Below are positions 19,703 to 31,443 of a stretch of 64,000 bases of DNA, piece by piece. The DNA lies in assembly GCF_003095395.1 (NCBI RefSeq), contig NZ_QEIJ01000001.1, positions 744,001 through 808,000 of the forward strand, written 5' to 3'. How positions within the stretch are numbered: the first letter of the stretch is position 1; every line of letters starts with the position of its first letter. This stretch comes from Microbacterium sp. Gd 4-13. Lineage in GTDB: Bacteria; Actinomycetota; Actinomycetes; Actinomycetales; Microbacteriaceae. The translations under genes and the position numbers were made by a program. The notes under the pieces were generated by a model. The model searched no databases and was not told the origin of the DNA. It saw nothing but the letters and a program-made list of their open reading frames with translations.

Positions 19703-20460
19703 CCGACGAGCCCGGGCACGACGACAAGAAGTCGACGAGCCTCGAGCCGCCCTCCGCGTCCGAGGCTCTGAGCTCGGCTCTGGGCGAAGCGGCGCGTCGA
19801 GCCGGGCTCGACCCCGCGAAGCACACCTCGACCGGCGCGGCGGTCTGGTCGGCCATGGGTGGTTGGCGTGGCATTTTCGAGTCCGTCCTGCCCAGTCTTC
19901 TGTTCGTCGTGGTGTTCACCACCACGCAGGAGCTGATCCCCGCCCTGATCGCCTCGGTGGGCATCGCCGTCGTCTTCACGATCATCCGTCTCGTGCAGAA
20001 ATCGCCGCCCTCCGCCGCGATCGGCGGACTGGTTGCGGCCGGTGCGGCCGCCGTTCTCGCGCTCATCACCGGCAACCCGTCAGACAATTTCGTACCCGGG
20101 CTCCTCACCAATGCCGGGTACGGTCTCGCGATGCTCGTCTCGGCCCTCGTCGGCTGGCCCATCATCGGACTGGCTGCCGGGTACTTGATGGGCGAGGGCG
20201 TGGCCTGGCGGAACGATCGCCGAAAGCGCCGCACCTTCTTCTGGCTGACACTCGCGTGGGCAGCGTTGTTCTTCGCCCGGCTGGCGGTGCAGCTGCCGAT
20301 CTACCTCACGTCGCTCGATCCGGCGAACCGCGAGAGCGCGGTAGCCCTGCTGGGCACCCTCAAGATCGCCATGGGGCTGCCGTTGTTCGCTCCTCTGGTG
20401 GCCGTCACGCTCCTCGCCGTGCGAGCTCTGTACGTCAAGACCCGCGCCACGGGTTCCTGA
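19699..20460 (+). CDS. DUF3159 integral membrane protein
   Basis: 253 aa. A ~60-residue cytosolic N-terminus is followed by about six membrane helices (e.g. VLPSLLFVVVFTTT, AIGGLVAAGAAAVLALI, LLGTLKIAMGLPLFAPLVAVTLLAV). GTG 19699 overlaps the DUF3710 stop by 4 bp. The family is conserved beside dut in actinobacteria and its function is unknown. The operator-like palindrome of acnA begins 3 bp after its stop. Confidence 0.87.
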   Translation: MTDEPGHDDKKSTSLEPPSASEALSSALGEAARRAGLDPAKHTSTGAAVWSAMGGWRGIFESVLPSLLFVVVFTTTQELIPALIASVGIAVVFTIIRLVQKSPPSAAIGGLVAAGAAAVLALITGNPSDNFVPGLLTNAGYGLAMLVSALVGWPIIGLAAGYLMGEGVAWRNDRRKRRTFFWLTLAWAALFFARLAVQLPIYLTSLDPANRESAVALLGTLKIAMGLPLFAPLVAVTLLAVRALYVKTRATGS

Positions 20461-20463
20461 TAT

Positions 20464-20487
20464 ATTTATCTCGACATCAAGATAAAT
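20464..20487. promoter_or_regulatory. MarR-type palindromic operator upstream of acnA
   Basis: ATTTATCT and AGATAAAT form perfect 8-bp arms around CGACATCA. The 18-bp core TATCTCGACATCAAGATA matches its own reverse complement at 14 positions, the layout typical of MarR-family sites. It is strikingly A/T-rich for this genome and lies 107 bp before the acnA start. The regulator is not in the window. Confidence 0.55.
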
Positions 20488-20593
20488 TCCCCACGCTCCA
20501 CGGTTAGGTCCACCTTGCTAGCCGGTCGTGAGCGACCTGGAGAAGATGGTTCGTGCGGGTAACGCCCGCGCACCGCCGACGAAGGAGACGCAC

Positions 20594-23422
<2,829 letters not shown>

Positions 23423-23433
23423 CCGACCCGCCG

Positions 23434-23477
23434 CCACGAGAAGGGCCCTCGACCTCGGTCGGGGGCCCTTCTCGTGG
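23434..23477 (+). terminator. Hairpin terminator after acnA
   Basis: Perfect 15-bp arms CCACGAGAAGGGCCC (23434-23448) and GGGCCCTTCTCGTGG (23463-23477), 12 bp after the acnA stop. No long T-run follows, which is common in high-GC genomes. Confidence 0.8.
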
Positions 23478-23602
23478 CACCTCCGAGGGGGCTCCACCCC
23501 GCCTGTCAACCGGACGCGCCTTCACTGGCGACCAGCCATGCCCGGATTAGACTGTGTGCTGGTCGCCCGTCGATCCTGAGGATCGACGACGAAAGGAGTC
23601 CG

Positions 23603-25558
23603 ATGGCTGTTCTGCCGACGATCACGGGGCCGCGTGACCTCGATGCGTTAGACCTGCCTCAGCTCGAGCAGCTCGCCGGAGAGGTGCGCGAGTTCCTCGT
23701 CCAGAACGTCTCCCGTACCGGCGGCCACCTCGGGCCCAACCTCGGCGTGGTCGAACTCACCATCGCGATCCACAAGATCTTCGACTCGCCCCAGGATCCG
23801 ATCATCTTCGACACCGGGCATCAGTCCTACGTGCACAAACTGCTGACCGGACGTCAGGACTTCTCCGCCCTCCGTTCGCGTGGGGGACTGGCAGGGTATC
23901 CGCAGCGCTCCGAGAGCATCCACGACGTCGTGGAATCCTCTCACGCGTCGAGTTCGCTCAGCTGGGCCGACGGCGTGTCTCGCGCTCTCACGCGCACCGG
24001 ACGCCGCGATCGCCATGTCGTGGCCGTGGTCGGCGACGGCGCACTCACGGGTGGAATGACCTGGGAGGCGCTCAACAACATCTCGGACGACAACGATCGC
24101 AACCTCGTGATCGTCGTCAACGACAACGGGCGCTCCTACGCCCCGACCATCGGCGGCATGGCCCGCTATCTCAACCGCGTGCGCACCGCCGACGCCTACC
24201 GCACTCTTCACCGGAGTTCCGACTCGCTGTTTCGAGCGCTCGGCCCGGCAACGCGCGCGGTGTACCGCGGTGTGCGTGGCGCGACGCACGGTTTCCTCTC
24301 TCGTTTCACGAACAACGAGGCGCTGTACTCGAACCTCGACATCAAATACCTGGGCCCCGTCGACGGACACGATCTCGAGACACTGCTCGAGACCCTGACC
24401 CTGGCGAAGTCCTACGGTGCGCCCGTCATCGTTCACGCGATCACCGACAAGGGCCGTGGGTACGCGCCGGCCCGCAGCGACGAGGCCGACCAGTTCCACG
24501 CGGTCGGCAAGATCGATCCGATCACCGGAGAGCCGCTCGCGAGCGCCACCGGCGACGGATGGACCGACGTGTTCGCGCGCGAGCTGGTCCAGATCGGCGC
24601 GGAGCGAGAAGACATCATCGCGGTGACCGCGGCGATGCTGCGTCCGACCGGGCTGCAGCTGTTCGCCGAGAGGTTCCCCGAACGCACCTACGACGTCGGT
24701 ATCGCAGAGCAGCACGCCGTCGCATCGGCCGCCGGTCTCGCCTTCGGCGGACTGCACCCCGTCGTCGCGATGTACGCCACGTTCATGAACCGCGCCTTCG
24801 ACCAGGTGCTGATGGACGTGGCGCTGCACCGGGCAGGCGTCACCTTCGTACTCGATCGCGCGGGGGTCACTGGACCGGACGGTCCGAGCCACCACGGCAT
24901 CTGGGATCTCGCCATGCTCCAGCTCGTGCCGAACATCCGCATCGCGGCACCGCGCGACGCCGCCCGCCTCAGCGAGGAGCTCCGTGAGGCCGTGGCCGTT
25001 TCCGACGCGCCGACCGTCGTGCGCTACCCGAAGGGATCGGCATCCGCCGACCTTCCGGCCATCGAGAGACTCGCCGACGGCGTCGATGTGATCTCGCGCG
25101 CCGCGACCCACGACGTGCTCATCGTCGGCATCGGACCCATGGTGCACCTCGCCACCGAAGTGGCGGAGCGCCTCGAGGCGCAGGGCATCGGCGCCACCGT
25201 GGTCGACCCGCGCTGGGTCATCCCGGTCCAGCCGTCGATCATCGAGCTCGCACGCAGCCACCGGCTCGTCATCACGATCGAAGACGGCATCCGCGTGGGC
25301 GGGGTGGGGACGCGCGTACGTCAGGTGCTCCGCGAGGCCGGGGTCGATACGGCCGTCGACGAGCTGGGCCTGCCCGACGAGTTCATACCGCACGCCACTC
25401 GCGAACAGATCCTCGACGATGCCGGTCTCTCGTCGGCGAAGATCGCACAGGATGTGGTGTCGCAGGTGCTGGGTACCCGCATCCCCATCGCCCGCCCGAG
25501 TGATCAGCAGACACTCTGGGTCCCCGAGGACGCTCAGCGTCACGACTCCCGCGACTGA
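23603..25558 (+). CDS. dxs: 1-deoxy-D-xylulose-5-phosphate synthase
   Basis: Thiamine-diphosphate enzyme that condenses pyruvate and glyceraldehyde-3-phosphate, the first step of the MEP isoprenoid pathway. 651 aa from ATG 23603, preceded by GAAAGGAG; the open frame upstream is not family-like. TPP/Mg site GDGALTGGMTWEALNN, early DTGHQSYVHKLLTGR, and the transketolase-type catalytic glutamate segment VGIAEQHAV are visible. Located beside acnA as in other actinobacteria. Its stop is 4 bp from the convergent DUF2156 gene. Confidence 0.95.
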   Translation: MAVLPTITGPRDLDALDLPQLEQLAGEVREFLVQNVSRTGGHLGPNLGVVELTIAIHKIFDSPQDPIIFDTGHQSYVHKLLTGRQDFSALRSRGGLAGYPQRSESIHDVVESSHASSSLSWADGVSRALTRTGRRDRHVVAVVGDGALTGGMTWEALNNISDDNDRNLVIVVNDNGRSYAPTIGGMARYLNRVRTADAYRTLHRSSDSLFRALGPATRAVYRGVRGATHGFLSRFTNNEALYSNLDIKYLGPVDGHDLETLLETLTLAKSYGAPVIVHAITDKGRGYAPARSDEADQFHAVGKIDPITGEPLASATGDGWTDVFARELVQIGAEREDIIAVTAAMLRPTGLQLFAERFPERTYDVGIAEQHAVASAAGLAFGGLHPVVAMYATFMNRAFDQVLMDVALHRAGVTFVLDRAGVTGPDGPSHHGIWDLAMLQLVPNIRIAAPRDAARLSEELREAVAVSDAPTVVRYPKGSASADLPAIERLADGVDVISRAATHDVLIVGIGPMVHLATEVAERLEAQGIGATVVDPRWVIPVQPSIIELARSHRLVITIEDGIRVGGVGTRVRQVLREAGVDTAVDELGLPDEFIPHATREQILDDAGLSSAKIAQDVVSQVLGTRIPIARPSDQQTLWVPEDAQRHDSRD

Positions 25559-25562
25559 GGGC

Positions 25563-27680
25563 TCAGCTCCCGCGCAGCATGTCGATGCCGGCGCCCGCGT
25601 ACTGCCGCAGCGTGGCGTCAGGGAGGAAAGCCCTCACGAGGGCGGGGCCGATGCGCGCGAGGTCTCCCTCGTCGCGGTAGAGCAGGTAGATCGGCTCGTA
25701 ACGCGGGTTGAACTTCTGCTTGAAGCGATGCAGCGACCGGAACCCGTAGACCGGTTCGAGGATGCCGCTCAGCTGCCCGAGGAAGTGCGCGATTCGACCT
25801 TCGTCTTCGCCGACCTCATGCGCGAGCGGCGCGCCCGACAGCGAAAGGATCTGAGCGCCCTCCTCGGCGAACACGCGGGCCGACGACCCGATCAGAAACT
25901 CCATCACTCCGGCGAACCCGCCGTCGCGACGCCGCATGAGGTCGAGCGTCCACCCTCGATGCTCGCCCTCAGGACCGTAGACGGGCAACCAGCTGAGGAA
26001 GCCGTCGACGTCGCCCTGCGAGGAGATCGCCAGAGCGAGCCGCACCTCGGGGGCCTCCGCCTCCTGCAGAGTGCCGAGCGTGAAACGCATCTCGGGGAGT
26101 CCCTTCTCTCCCACCCACGATTCGGAGATCGCACGGAGTTGCTGACGGATACCCCACGTCTCATCGGCGAGGGTCGTCATGCGGAAGGTGATGCCCTCGC
26201 GGTCGGCTTTGTTCAGCGCTGCGCGGACATGCGCCCAGGGCTTCCCCGTGAAGGCCAGCCCCGGAAGATCGACGATCGTGTCATCGGCGATGACGAGCGA
26301 CCGCCACCCCGCGGGGAGCACGTCGCGCACGACCTCGCTCGAACTGAAGAAGCAGGGGATGAGGGCCGAGCGCTCCGCCGCGTGAATGAACTCCGCCACG
26401 CTCGTCTGCGCAGCCTCCCGCGGCCCCAGAGGATCCGCCAGCGCGACGACGACGCCGGCATGCTTCTGGTACGGCACGAGTCCGTCGGACGTGCGGAAGT
26501 ACTCCATCCCCTCCCAGGTCGACATCCACGAGAGGGTTCCGCCGCCACCGGTCTCGATGAGTGCGCGAGCATCGGCGGCGGTGGCGGGCTCGGGTGAGCG
26601 CGAGCCCCGTTCGACCCCGAGTTGCCGGCGCCTCCGCGTGCCGAATGCGCTCCGCGTGGCGACGAGGTAGGCCAAGAAGAGAAGCCACAGCATCGATGTC
26701 GCGATGGATACATCCGTGTCGCCCCACTCCAAGGGCGCATCGGCGGGGTAATAGATCGCGAGCACGACGTAGAGACCGGCGACGAGCACGTTCAGGCCCG
26801 CCCAGATGACCGAGAGCAGCCACGCCCATCGTCGTCCGAGACGCAGTCCGTTCGACACGAGCAGGATGACGACCACGTCGATCCCGACTTCGATCCATGA
26901 TCCGTCCAGGGCGGCCGTCGGCCCGAACGGTCCGTTCGTGGGAACGACCAGGGTGATCAGCTGCACGACGCCGAGCGCGAGACTGATCGCGAACGCGAGG
27001 AGCCGTCGTTCCCGCGTGCTCGCCAGTCGGATGCGGAAGGAGCGGTCGATCGCCAACACGAGCACCGCGGCGAATGCGTGCTCGAGATTGGCGAGCGTGC
27101 CGAAGAACAGCACGCCGATCACGACGTACCCGAACACCACGATCCACGCCCGCTGTCGCCACGGAGAGGCGAACAGACCGACGCACGCCGCGAAGCAGGC
27201 CATCGTGCCACCGGACGGTCCGGCGTCGAGCGTGCCCGCGAGGGTGATCGCCCAGGGCCACGGCAGCATGCCTGCCAGAGCGAGGAAGGCCGTGGTCGCG
27301 AGAAGGGCGAAGAGCTGACCACCGACGAAGTACGCCAGTGCCACCCTCGTGCCCCGCTGCCACTCGAGCAGGCCCACCCAGAAGAACGCGATCACGGTCG
27401 GCACGTACGCCCACGGGTCGACCACGAAGAAGGTGCCGGTGACCGGCGTCCACCACCGACCGTCCTGGAACGATGGGAGGCCGTAGGCGACGGTCGACCA
27501 CCACGCCTGGGATGTCACCGATGTCCACAGGCCCTGCGAGGCGACTCCGGCGCCCAGGACCAGGAGCACCAACGACACCGTGGCGGGGATCCGAGAGACG
27601 ACCCGGACCACGCGGGGGAGGAGGGAGCGGTTCGGCTCATCCACGACCTCGGGTCGCTCGGTCTTCTGCGAATCGCTCAT
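25563..27680 (-). CDS. Rhomboid-like membrane domain fused to DUF2156 aminoacyl-lipid synthase domain
   Basis: 705 aa. Residues ~30-215 form a rhomboid-like bundle: GRWWTPVTGTFF resembles the rhomboid L1 loop, GPSGG carries a GxSG-like serine (S156), and H201 in NLEHAF is placed for a Ser/His dyad. More helices follow to about residue 345. The C-terminal half (about residues 370-690) is a DUF2156 domain as in MprF/LysX enzymes, which transfer an amino acid from aminoacyl-tRNA to a lipid; RSLHRFKQKFNPRYEP is its typical end. ATG 27680 is 7 nt after TATCCT (leaderless). The amino acid and lipid are unknown. The gene is divergent from a membrane esterase, which suggests a synthase/hydrolase pair. 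Confidence 0.75.
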   Translation of the reverse strand: MSDSQKTERPEVVDEPNRSLLPRVVRVVSRIPATVSLVLLVLGAGVASQGLWTSVTSQAWWSTVAYGLPSFQDGRWWTPVTGTFFVVDPWAYVPTVIAFFWVGLLEWQRGTRVALAYFVGGQLFALLATTAFLALAGMLPWPWAITLAGTLDAGPSGGTMACFAACVGLFASPWRQRAWIVVFGYVVIGVLFFGTLANLEHAFAAVLVLAIDRSFRIRLASTRERRLLAFAISLALGVVQLITLVVPTNGPFGPTAALDGSWIEVGIDVVVILLVSNGLRLGRRWAWLLSVIWAGLNVLVAGLYVVLAIYYPADAPLEWGDTDVSIATSMLWLLFLAYLVATRSAFGTRRRRQLGVERGSRSPEPATAADARALIETGGGGTLSWMSTWEGMEYFRTSDGLVPYQKHAGVVVALADPLGPREAAQTSVAEFIHAAERSALIPCFFSSSEVVRDVLPAGWRSLVIADDTIVDLPGLAFTGKPWAHVRAALNKADREGITFRMTTLADETWGIRQQLRAISESWVGEKGLPEMRFTLGTLQEAEAPEVRLALAISSQGDVDGFLSWLPVYGPEGEHRGWTLDLMRRRDGGFAGVMEFLIGSSARVFAEEGAQILSLSGAPLAHEVGEDEGRIAHFLGQLSGILEPVYGFRSLHRFKQKFNPRYEPIYLLYRDEGDLARIGPALVRAFLPDATLRQYAGAGIDMLRGS

Positions 27681-27828
27681 AATTCTCAGGATATGAGCAG
27701 CCCCGGTCTTTTCTCCGCGTGCTGAACCGTTCCCGCTTTCGCTCGTGTGAGGATTTCACCATCCGCGGCAGTTCCTGCCCGTCGGGCTGCACCCCGCGGG
27801 TGCCTGACCACCACAGAGGAGAGACCGG

Positions 27829-29130
27829 GTGGACGCACTCCTGAGACTGCCGATCATCGATTCACCGGCCATGTGGGTGGTGTACGGCGGCGCGGTCGTT
27901 CTTGCACTCGCCCTCCTCGCCCGTCCGGCGCGTGACGGGTGGTGGGTGAGAGCCTCGCTCGGTCTCGTCGGAGGAGCGATTACGGCAGTCGTCCTCTTCC
28001 TGGTGGCGAATGCCGTCGAGGCCTTCGGCACTGATCTACCCCTCGCCGTGGCGTTCTGGGCGGTCGCATGCTTCGCGGCCGTCGGTCTGGCGATCGTGTC
28101 TTTCCCCCGGGCCCGCGCGTGGCGACGTGTGATTGCCGGCGTCGCGGTCATCTGGTTCCTCGTGAGCGGTGTCGTCGGTGTGAACGCCTACTACGGACTC
28201 AACCCGACGCTCGGTTCTCTGCTGGGAGTCGTGGTCGACACGCCCATCGACGTTCCCGGCTCGGGTGGCGCCGCCGCCGCGCCCGACCAGCCCATCTACA
28301 CGACCTGGACGGCGCCGAACGATCTGGCGACGGTCGGGAAGCAGGGGACGGAGAACATACCCGGCACGGAGTCGGGGTTCGTCGCCCGTCCCGCCGGGAT
28401 CTACCTGCCGCCCGCCGCGCTGGCATCCGATGCCCCGGCTCTTCCTCTGGTGATCATGATGATGGGCTATCCCGGAAATCCGGACGTCTCGTTCATCGCC
28501 GGCGTGCTCGACCAGTACGCCGCCGACCACGCCGGTCTCGCCCCCATCGTCATCGTCGCCGATCAGATCGGCGGTACCGGAAGCGACCAGGATCCCGCAT
28601 GCGCGGACTCCGCGGCGTACGGCGCGGCCGAGACGTACATCACGAAGGACGTCGCCGCCTGGGCGCGCGCGAACCTGCGGATCATCGACGACCCCCGCTA
28701 CTGGGTCATCGCCGGATACTCCAACGGAGGCGGCTGCGCTATCAAATACGGAGCCGCCTACCCCGGGGAGTTCTCCAACATCATCGATGTGTCGGGGGAG
28801 GAGTTCCCCGGTTCCGAGGATGTCTCGGGCGTGCTGGAGACGATCTACGGCGGCGACCAGGCCGCCTTCGACGCATCCAAGCCGATCAACATCATGGCGT
28901 CGGCTCCGCCGGGCGCGTATGCGAACACGACCGCGGTCTTCACCGCCGGAAGCGAGGACCCGGGTTTCATCGCCGCCTCCCAGACCGTCGCCGCGGCGGC
29001 CGAGAAGGCCGGGATGTCCGTGACCTCCTACGTTGTCCCTGGCGCCGACCACCTTGTCTCCGCCATCACCGGCGGGCTCGACGAGGGGTTCGCGGTCCTC
29101 TACCCCGTTCTCGGCCTCTCGGCTCCCTGA
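27829..29130 (+). CDS. Membrane-anchored alpha/beta-hydrolase (putative esterase)
   Basis: 433 aa. Three to four N-terminal membrane helices (residues ~15-125) are followed by an extracytoplasmic alpha/beta-hydrolase domain of the esterase-D/mycolyltransferase-like type. Visible: oxyanion region PLVIMMMGYPGNPD, nucleophile elbow GYSNGGGCA, and late GADHLVS with the likely catalytic His. GTG 27829 has AGAGGAGA upstream. Divergent from the aminoacyl-lipid synthase-like gene. In Corynebacterium and some other bacteria such synthases are paired with hydrolases that remove the amino acid, so this could be the reverse enzyme (inference). Confidence 0.75.
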   Translation: MDALLRLPIIDSPAMWVVYGGAVVLALALLARPARDGWWVRASLGLVGGAITAVVLFLVANAVEAFGTDLPLAVAFWAVACFAAVGLAIVSFPRARAWRRVIAGVAVIWFLVSGVVGVNAYYGLNPTLGSLLGVVVDTPIDVPGSGGAAAAPDQPIYTTWTAPNDLATVGKQGTENIPGTESGFVARPAGIYLPPAALASDAPALPLVIMMMGYPGNPDVSFIAGVLDQYAADHAGLAPIVIVADQIGGTGSDQDPACADSAAYGAAETYITKDVAAWARANLRIIDDPRYWVIAGYSNGGGCAIKYGAAYPGEFSNIIDVSGEEFPGSEDVSGVLETIYGGDQAAFDASKPINIMASAPPGAYANTTAVFTAGSEDPGFIAASQTVAAAAEKAGMSVTSYVVPGADHLVSAITGGLDEGFAVLYPVLGLSAP

Positions 29131-29257
29131 CGGCTCAGCTCCCGTGGGGCATCACGAGCGAGAGCAGGAAGTCCCAGAACGGAAGGGTACGACGCAGGCC
29201 ATTAACCTCTGACGAGTGCGCGGCACCACCCCGCACGTGTGACCCCCGCCGCACGCA

Positions 29258-29292
29258 CGACGGCCCGCCACCGAGGAGGTGACGGGCCGTCG
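29258..29292. terminator. Hairpin terminator after the fadB-like gene
   Basis: Arms CGACGGCCCG (29258-29267) and CGGGCCGTCG (29283-29292) with a nested CACC/GGTG. It lies 12 bp beyond the stop of the leftward fadB-like gene and also serves the convergent esterase gene. Confidence 0.75.
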
Positions 29293-29304
29293 ACGGGGTG
29301 AGCC

Positions 29305-31443
29305 TCAGCTCCCCACGCCTCGCAGCGGCGGGTGATGGAACGTGTCGCCGAACGCCCGCTCTGACGCTCCCTCGCGATCGAGGTAGGCCGAGGCACCGCC
29401 GTCGATGAACGGCCACGCGGCGCCGAGGATGAGACCGAGATCGATGTCTTCGACCTCCGGTACGACGCCCTCGTCGAGCATGATCTTGATCTCCTGCGCG
29501 AGGCCGTCCTGCACGCGTGCGAGGATCGTGGCTTCGGACGCCGGGGTCGAACCGGTCTCGAGCACCTTCTGAGCGCTCTTGCTCCAGCCCGTGACCTTGC
29601 CGTTCTTGTCCTTCTCGATGACCTCCGGCAGCTCCGCCAGCCGGTGGAAGTTCTCCGACGCGAAGAAACGATCGGGGAACGCGCCCGCCATCGTGTCCTG
29701 TACGTGGGCGGCGACCTTCCATCCGACCAGATCGATGAGCTGGAACGGCGTCATCGGGAGGCCGAGAGGCGCGAACGCCCGCTCCACGGTGAGCAGGGGA
29801 GTGCCCTCGTACACCGCGCGGGCCGCCTCTCCCATGACCTTGGCCAGCAGGCGGTTCACGACGAAGCCGGGTGCGTCGGCGGTGAGGATCGCGTTCTTGC
29901 CGAGGTTCTTGGCCACGACGAACGCGGTCGACAGCGCAGCATCCGTCACCGTCGAGGTCTTCACGACCTCGATCAGCGGCATGACGGCGACCGGGTTGAA
30001 GAAGTGGAAGCCCAGGAGGCGCTCGGGATGGGCGAGCTTCGCGCCGATCTCCTCCACCGACAGCGACGAGGTGTTCGTCGCCAGGATGGCGTCTTCGGCG
30101 ATGAGCGGCTCGATCTCCGCGAAGACCTGCTGCTTGACCCCGACCTCCTCGAAGACCGCCTCGATGACGAAATCGCAGTCGGAGAACTCGGTCTTGTCGG
30201 TGGTGCCGTGCACGAGCGCGCGCAGACGGTTCGCCGCGTCGCCGTCGAGCCGTCCCTTCGCCTCGAGCTTGCCGATCTCGTCGCGGATGTAGGCGAGGCC
30301 CTTGTCGACACGCGCCTGGTCGAGGTCGGTGATGAGCACCGGGACCTGCAGCTTGCGCACGAAGAGCAGCGCGAACTGGCTGGCCATGAGACCCGCCCCG
30401 ATGATCCCGACCTTGGCGACCTTCTTGGCCAACGCCTTGTCGGGCGCCCCGACCGGTCGCTTGGCCCGCTTCTGGATGAGATCGAAGGAGTACATCGATG
30501 CGACGAACTGATCGCCGCTGATGAGGTCGGCCAGCGCTTCGTCCTCGCGGGCGAAGCCCTCGGCCTTCGTGCCGCTCTTGGCCTTGTCGAGGAGTTCGAG
30601 CGCGACATACGGAGATCGCGGGACGGTGCCGATGCGGCTCTCCAGCATTCCGCGCGCCATCTTGATCGCGATCGGCCACTTGGTGAGTCGCTCGATCTTG
30701 CCCGGCTCGTTCTTGCGATCGACCTTCACCCGCCCGGTCAGCACGCCGTCGGCCCACCGGAGCGAATCCTCGAGGTAGTTCGACGCGGGGAAGATGGCAT
30801 CGACCATCCCCAATTCGAAGGCCTGGCGAGGCTTCAGCGTGCGGTTCTGCTTCAGCGGATTCGAGATGACGACCTCGAGTGCGTTCTCGATGCCGATGAG
30901 GTTCGGCAGCAGGTAGGCGCCGCCCCAGCCGGGGATGAGCCCGAGGAAGACCTCCGGCAGCGCGATGGCTGCAGCCGATGCATCCACCGTGCGATACGTG
31001 GAGTTCAGGGCGATCTCCACGCCGCCGCCCAGCGCGAGGCCGTTCACGAACGCGAACGAGGGGACACCGAGGTCTGAGAGCGAACCCAGCACCTGGTGGC
31101 CCCGCTGGGCGATGAGGCGGGCGATGTCTTTCGACGGCAGCTGCGCGACCTGCGAAAGGTCGGCGCCGGCCGCGAGGATGTACTGCTTTCCGGTGATGCC
31201 GACGGCGTCGATCTCACCGGCGGCCGCGCGCGTCTTCAGCCCGGCGAGCGTCTCGCCGAGCTCCTTCAGCGTGCCGGGGCCGAGCGTGTTCGGACGCGTG
31301 TGGTCGCGACCGTTGTCGAGCGTGATGAGCGCCAGCACCTTGCCCGAGGCCAGGCGCACATCGCGCACACGCGAATGCGTGACCACCTCGTCGACGGCGA
31401 GGGCGTCGAGCGGGGCGAAGTCGATCTCGTCGTAGTTCGTCAT
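29305..31443 (-). CDS. fadB: Bifunctional enoyl-CoA hydratase / 3-hydroxyacyl-CoA dehydrogenase
   Basis: Alpha subunit of the fatty-acid beta-oxidation complex. 712 aa. The N-terminal crotonase domain (to about residue 290) has GITGKQYILAAGADLSQ and FVNGLALGGGVEIALN. The 3-hydroxyacyl-CoA dehydrogenase part begins at VAKVGIIGAGLMASQFA (NAD-binding GxGxxxxxxA) with NTSSLSVEEI and HFFNPVAVMPLIEVV, then a helical C-terminal domain. Overlaps the fadA stop by 4 bp (ATGA), so the two subunits are translationally coupled. A terminator follows. Confidence 0.93.
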   Translation of the reverse strand: MTNYDEIDFAPLDALAVDEVVTHSRVRDVRLASGKVLALITLDNGRDHTRPNTLGPGTLKELGETLAGLKTRAAAGEIDAVGITGKQYILAAGADLSQVAQLPSKDIARLIAQRGHQVLGSLSDLGVPSFAFVNGLALGGGVEIALNSTYRTVDASAAAIALPEVFLGLIPGWGGAYLLPNLIGIENALEVVISNPLKQNRTLKPRQAFELGMVDAIFPASNYLEDSLRWADGVLTGRVKVDRKNEPGKIERLTKWPIAIKMARGMLESRIGTVPRSPYVALELLDKAKSGTKAEGFAREDEALADLISGDQFVASMYSFDLIQKRAKRPVGAPDKALAKKVAKVGIIGAGLMASQFALLFVRKLQVPVLITDLDQARVDKGLAYIRDEIGKLEAKGRLDGDAANRLRALVHGTTDKTEFSDCDFVIEAVFEEVGVKQQVFAEIEPLIAEDAILATNTSSLSVEEIGAKLAHPERLLGFHFFNPVAVMPLIEVVKTSTVTDAALSTAFVVAKNLGKNAILTADAPGFVVNRLLAKVMGEAARAVYEGTPLLTVERAFAPLGLPMTPFQLIDLVGWKVAAHVQDTMAGAFPDRFFASENFHRLAELPEVIEKDKNGKVTGWSKSAQKVLETGSTPASEATILARVQDGLAQEIKIMLDEGVVPEVEDIDLGLILGAAWPFIDGGASAYLDREGASERAFGDTFHHPPLRGVGS

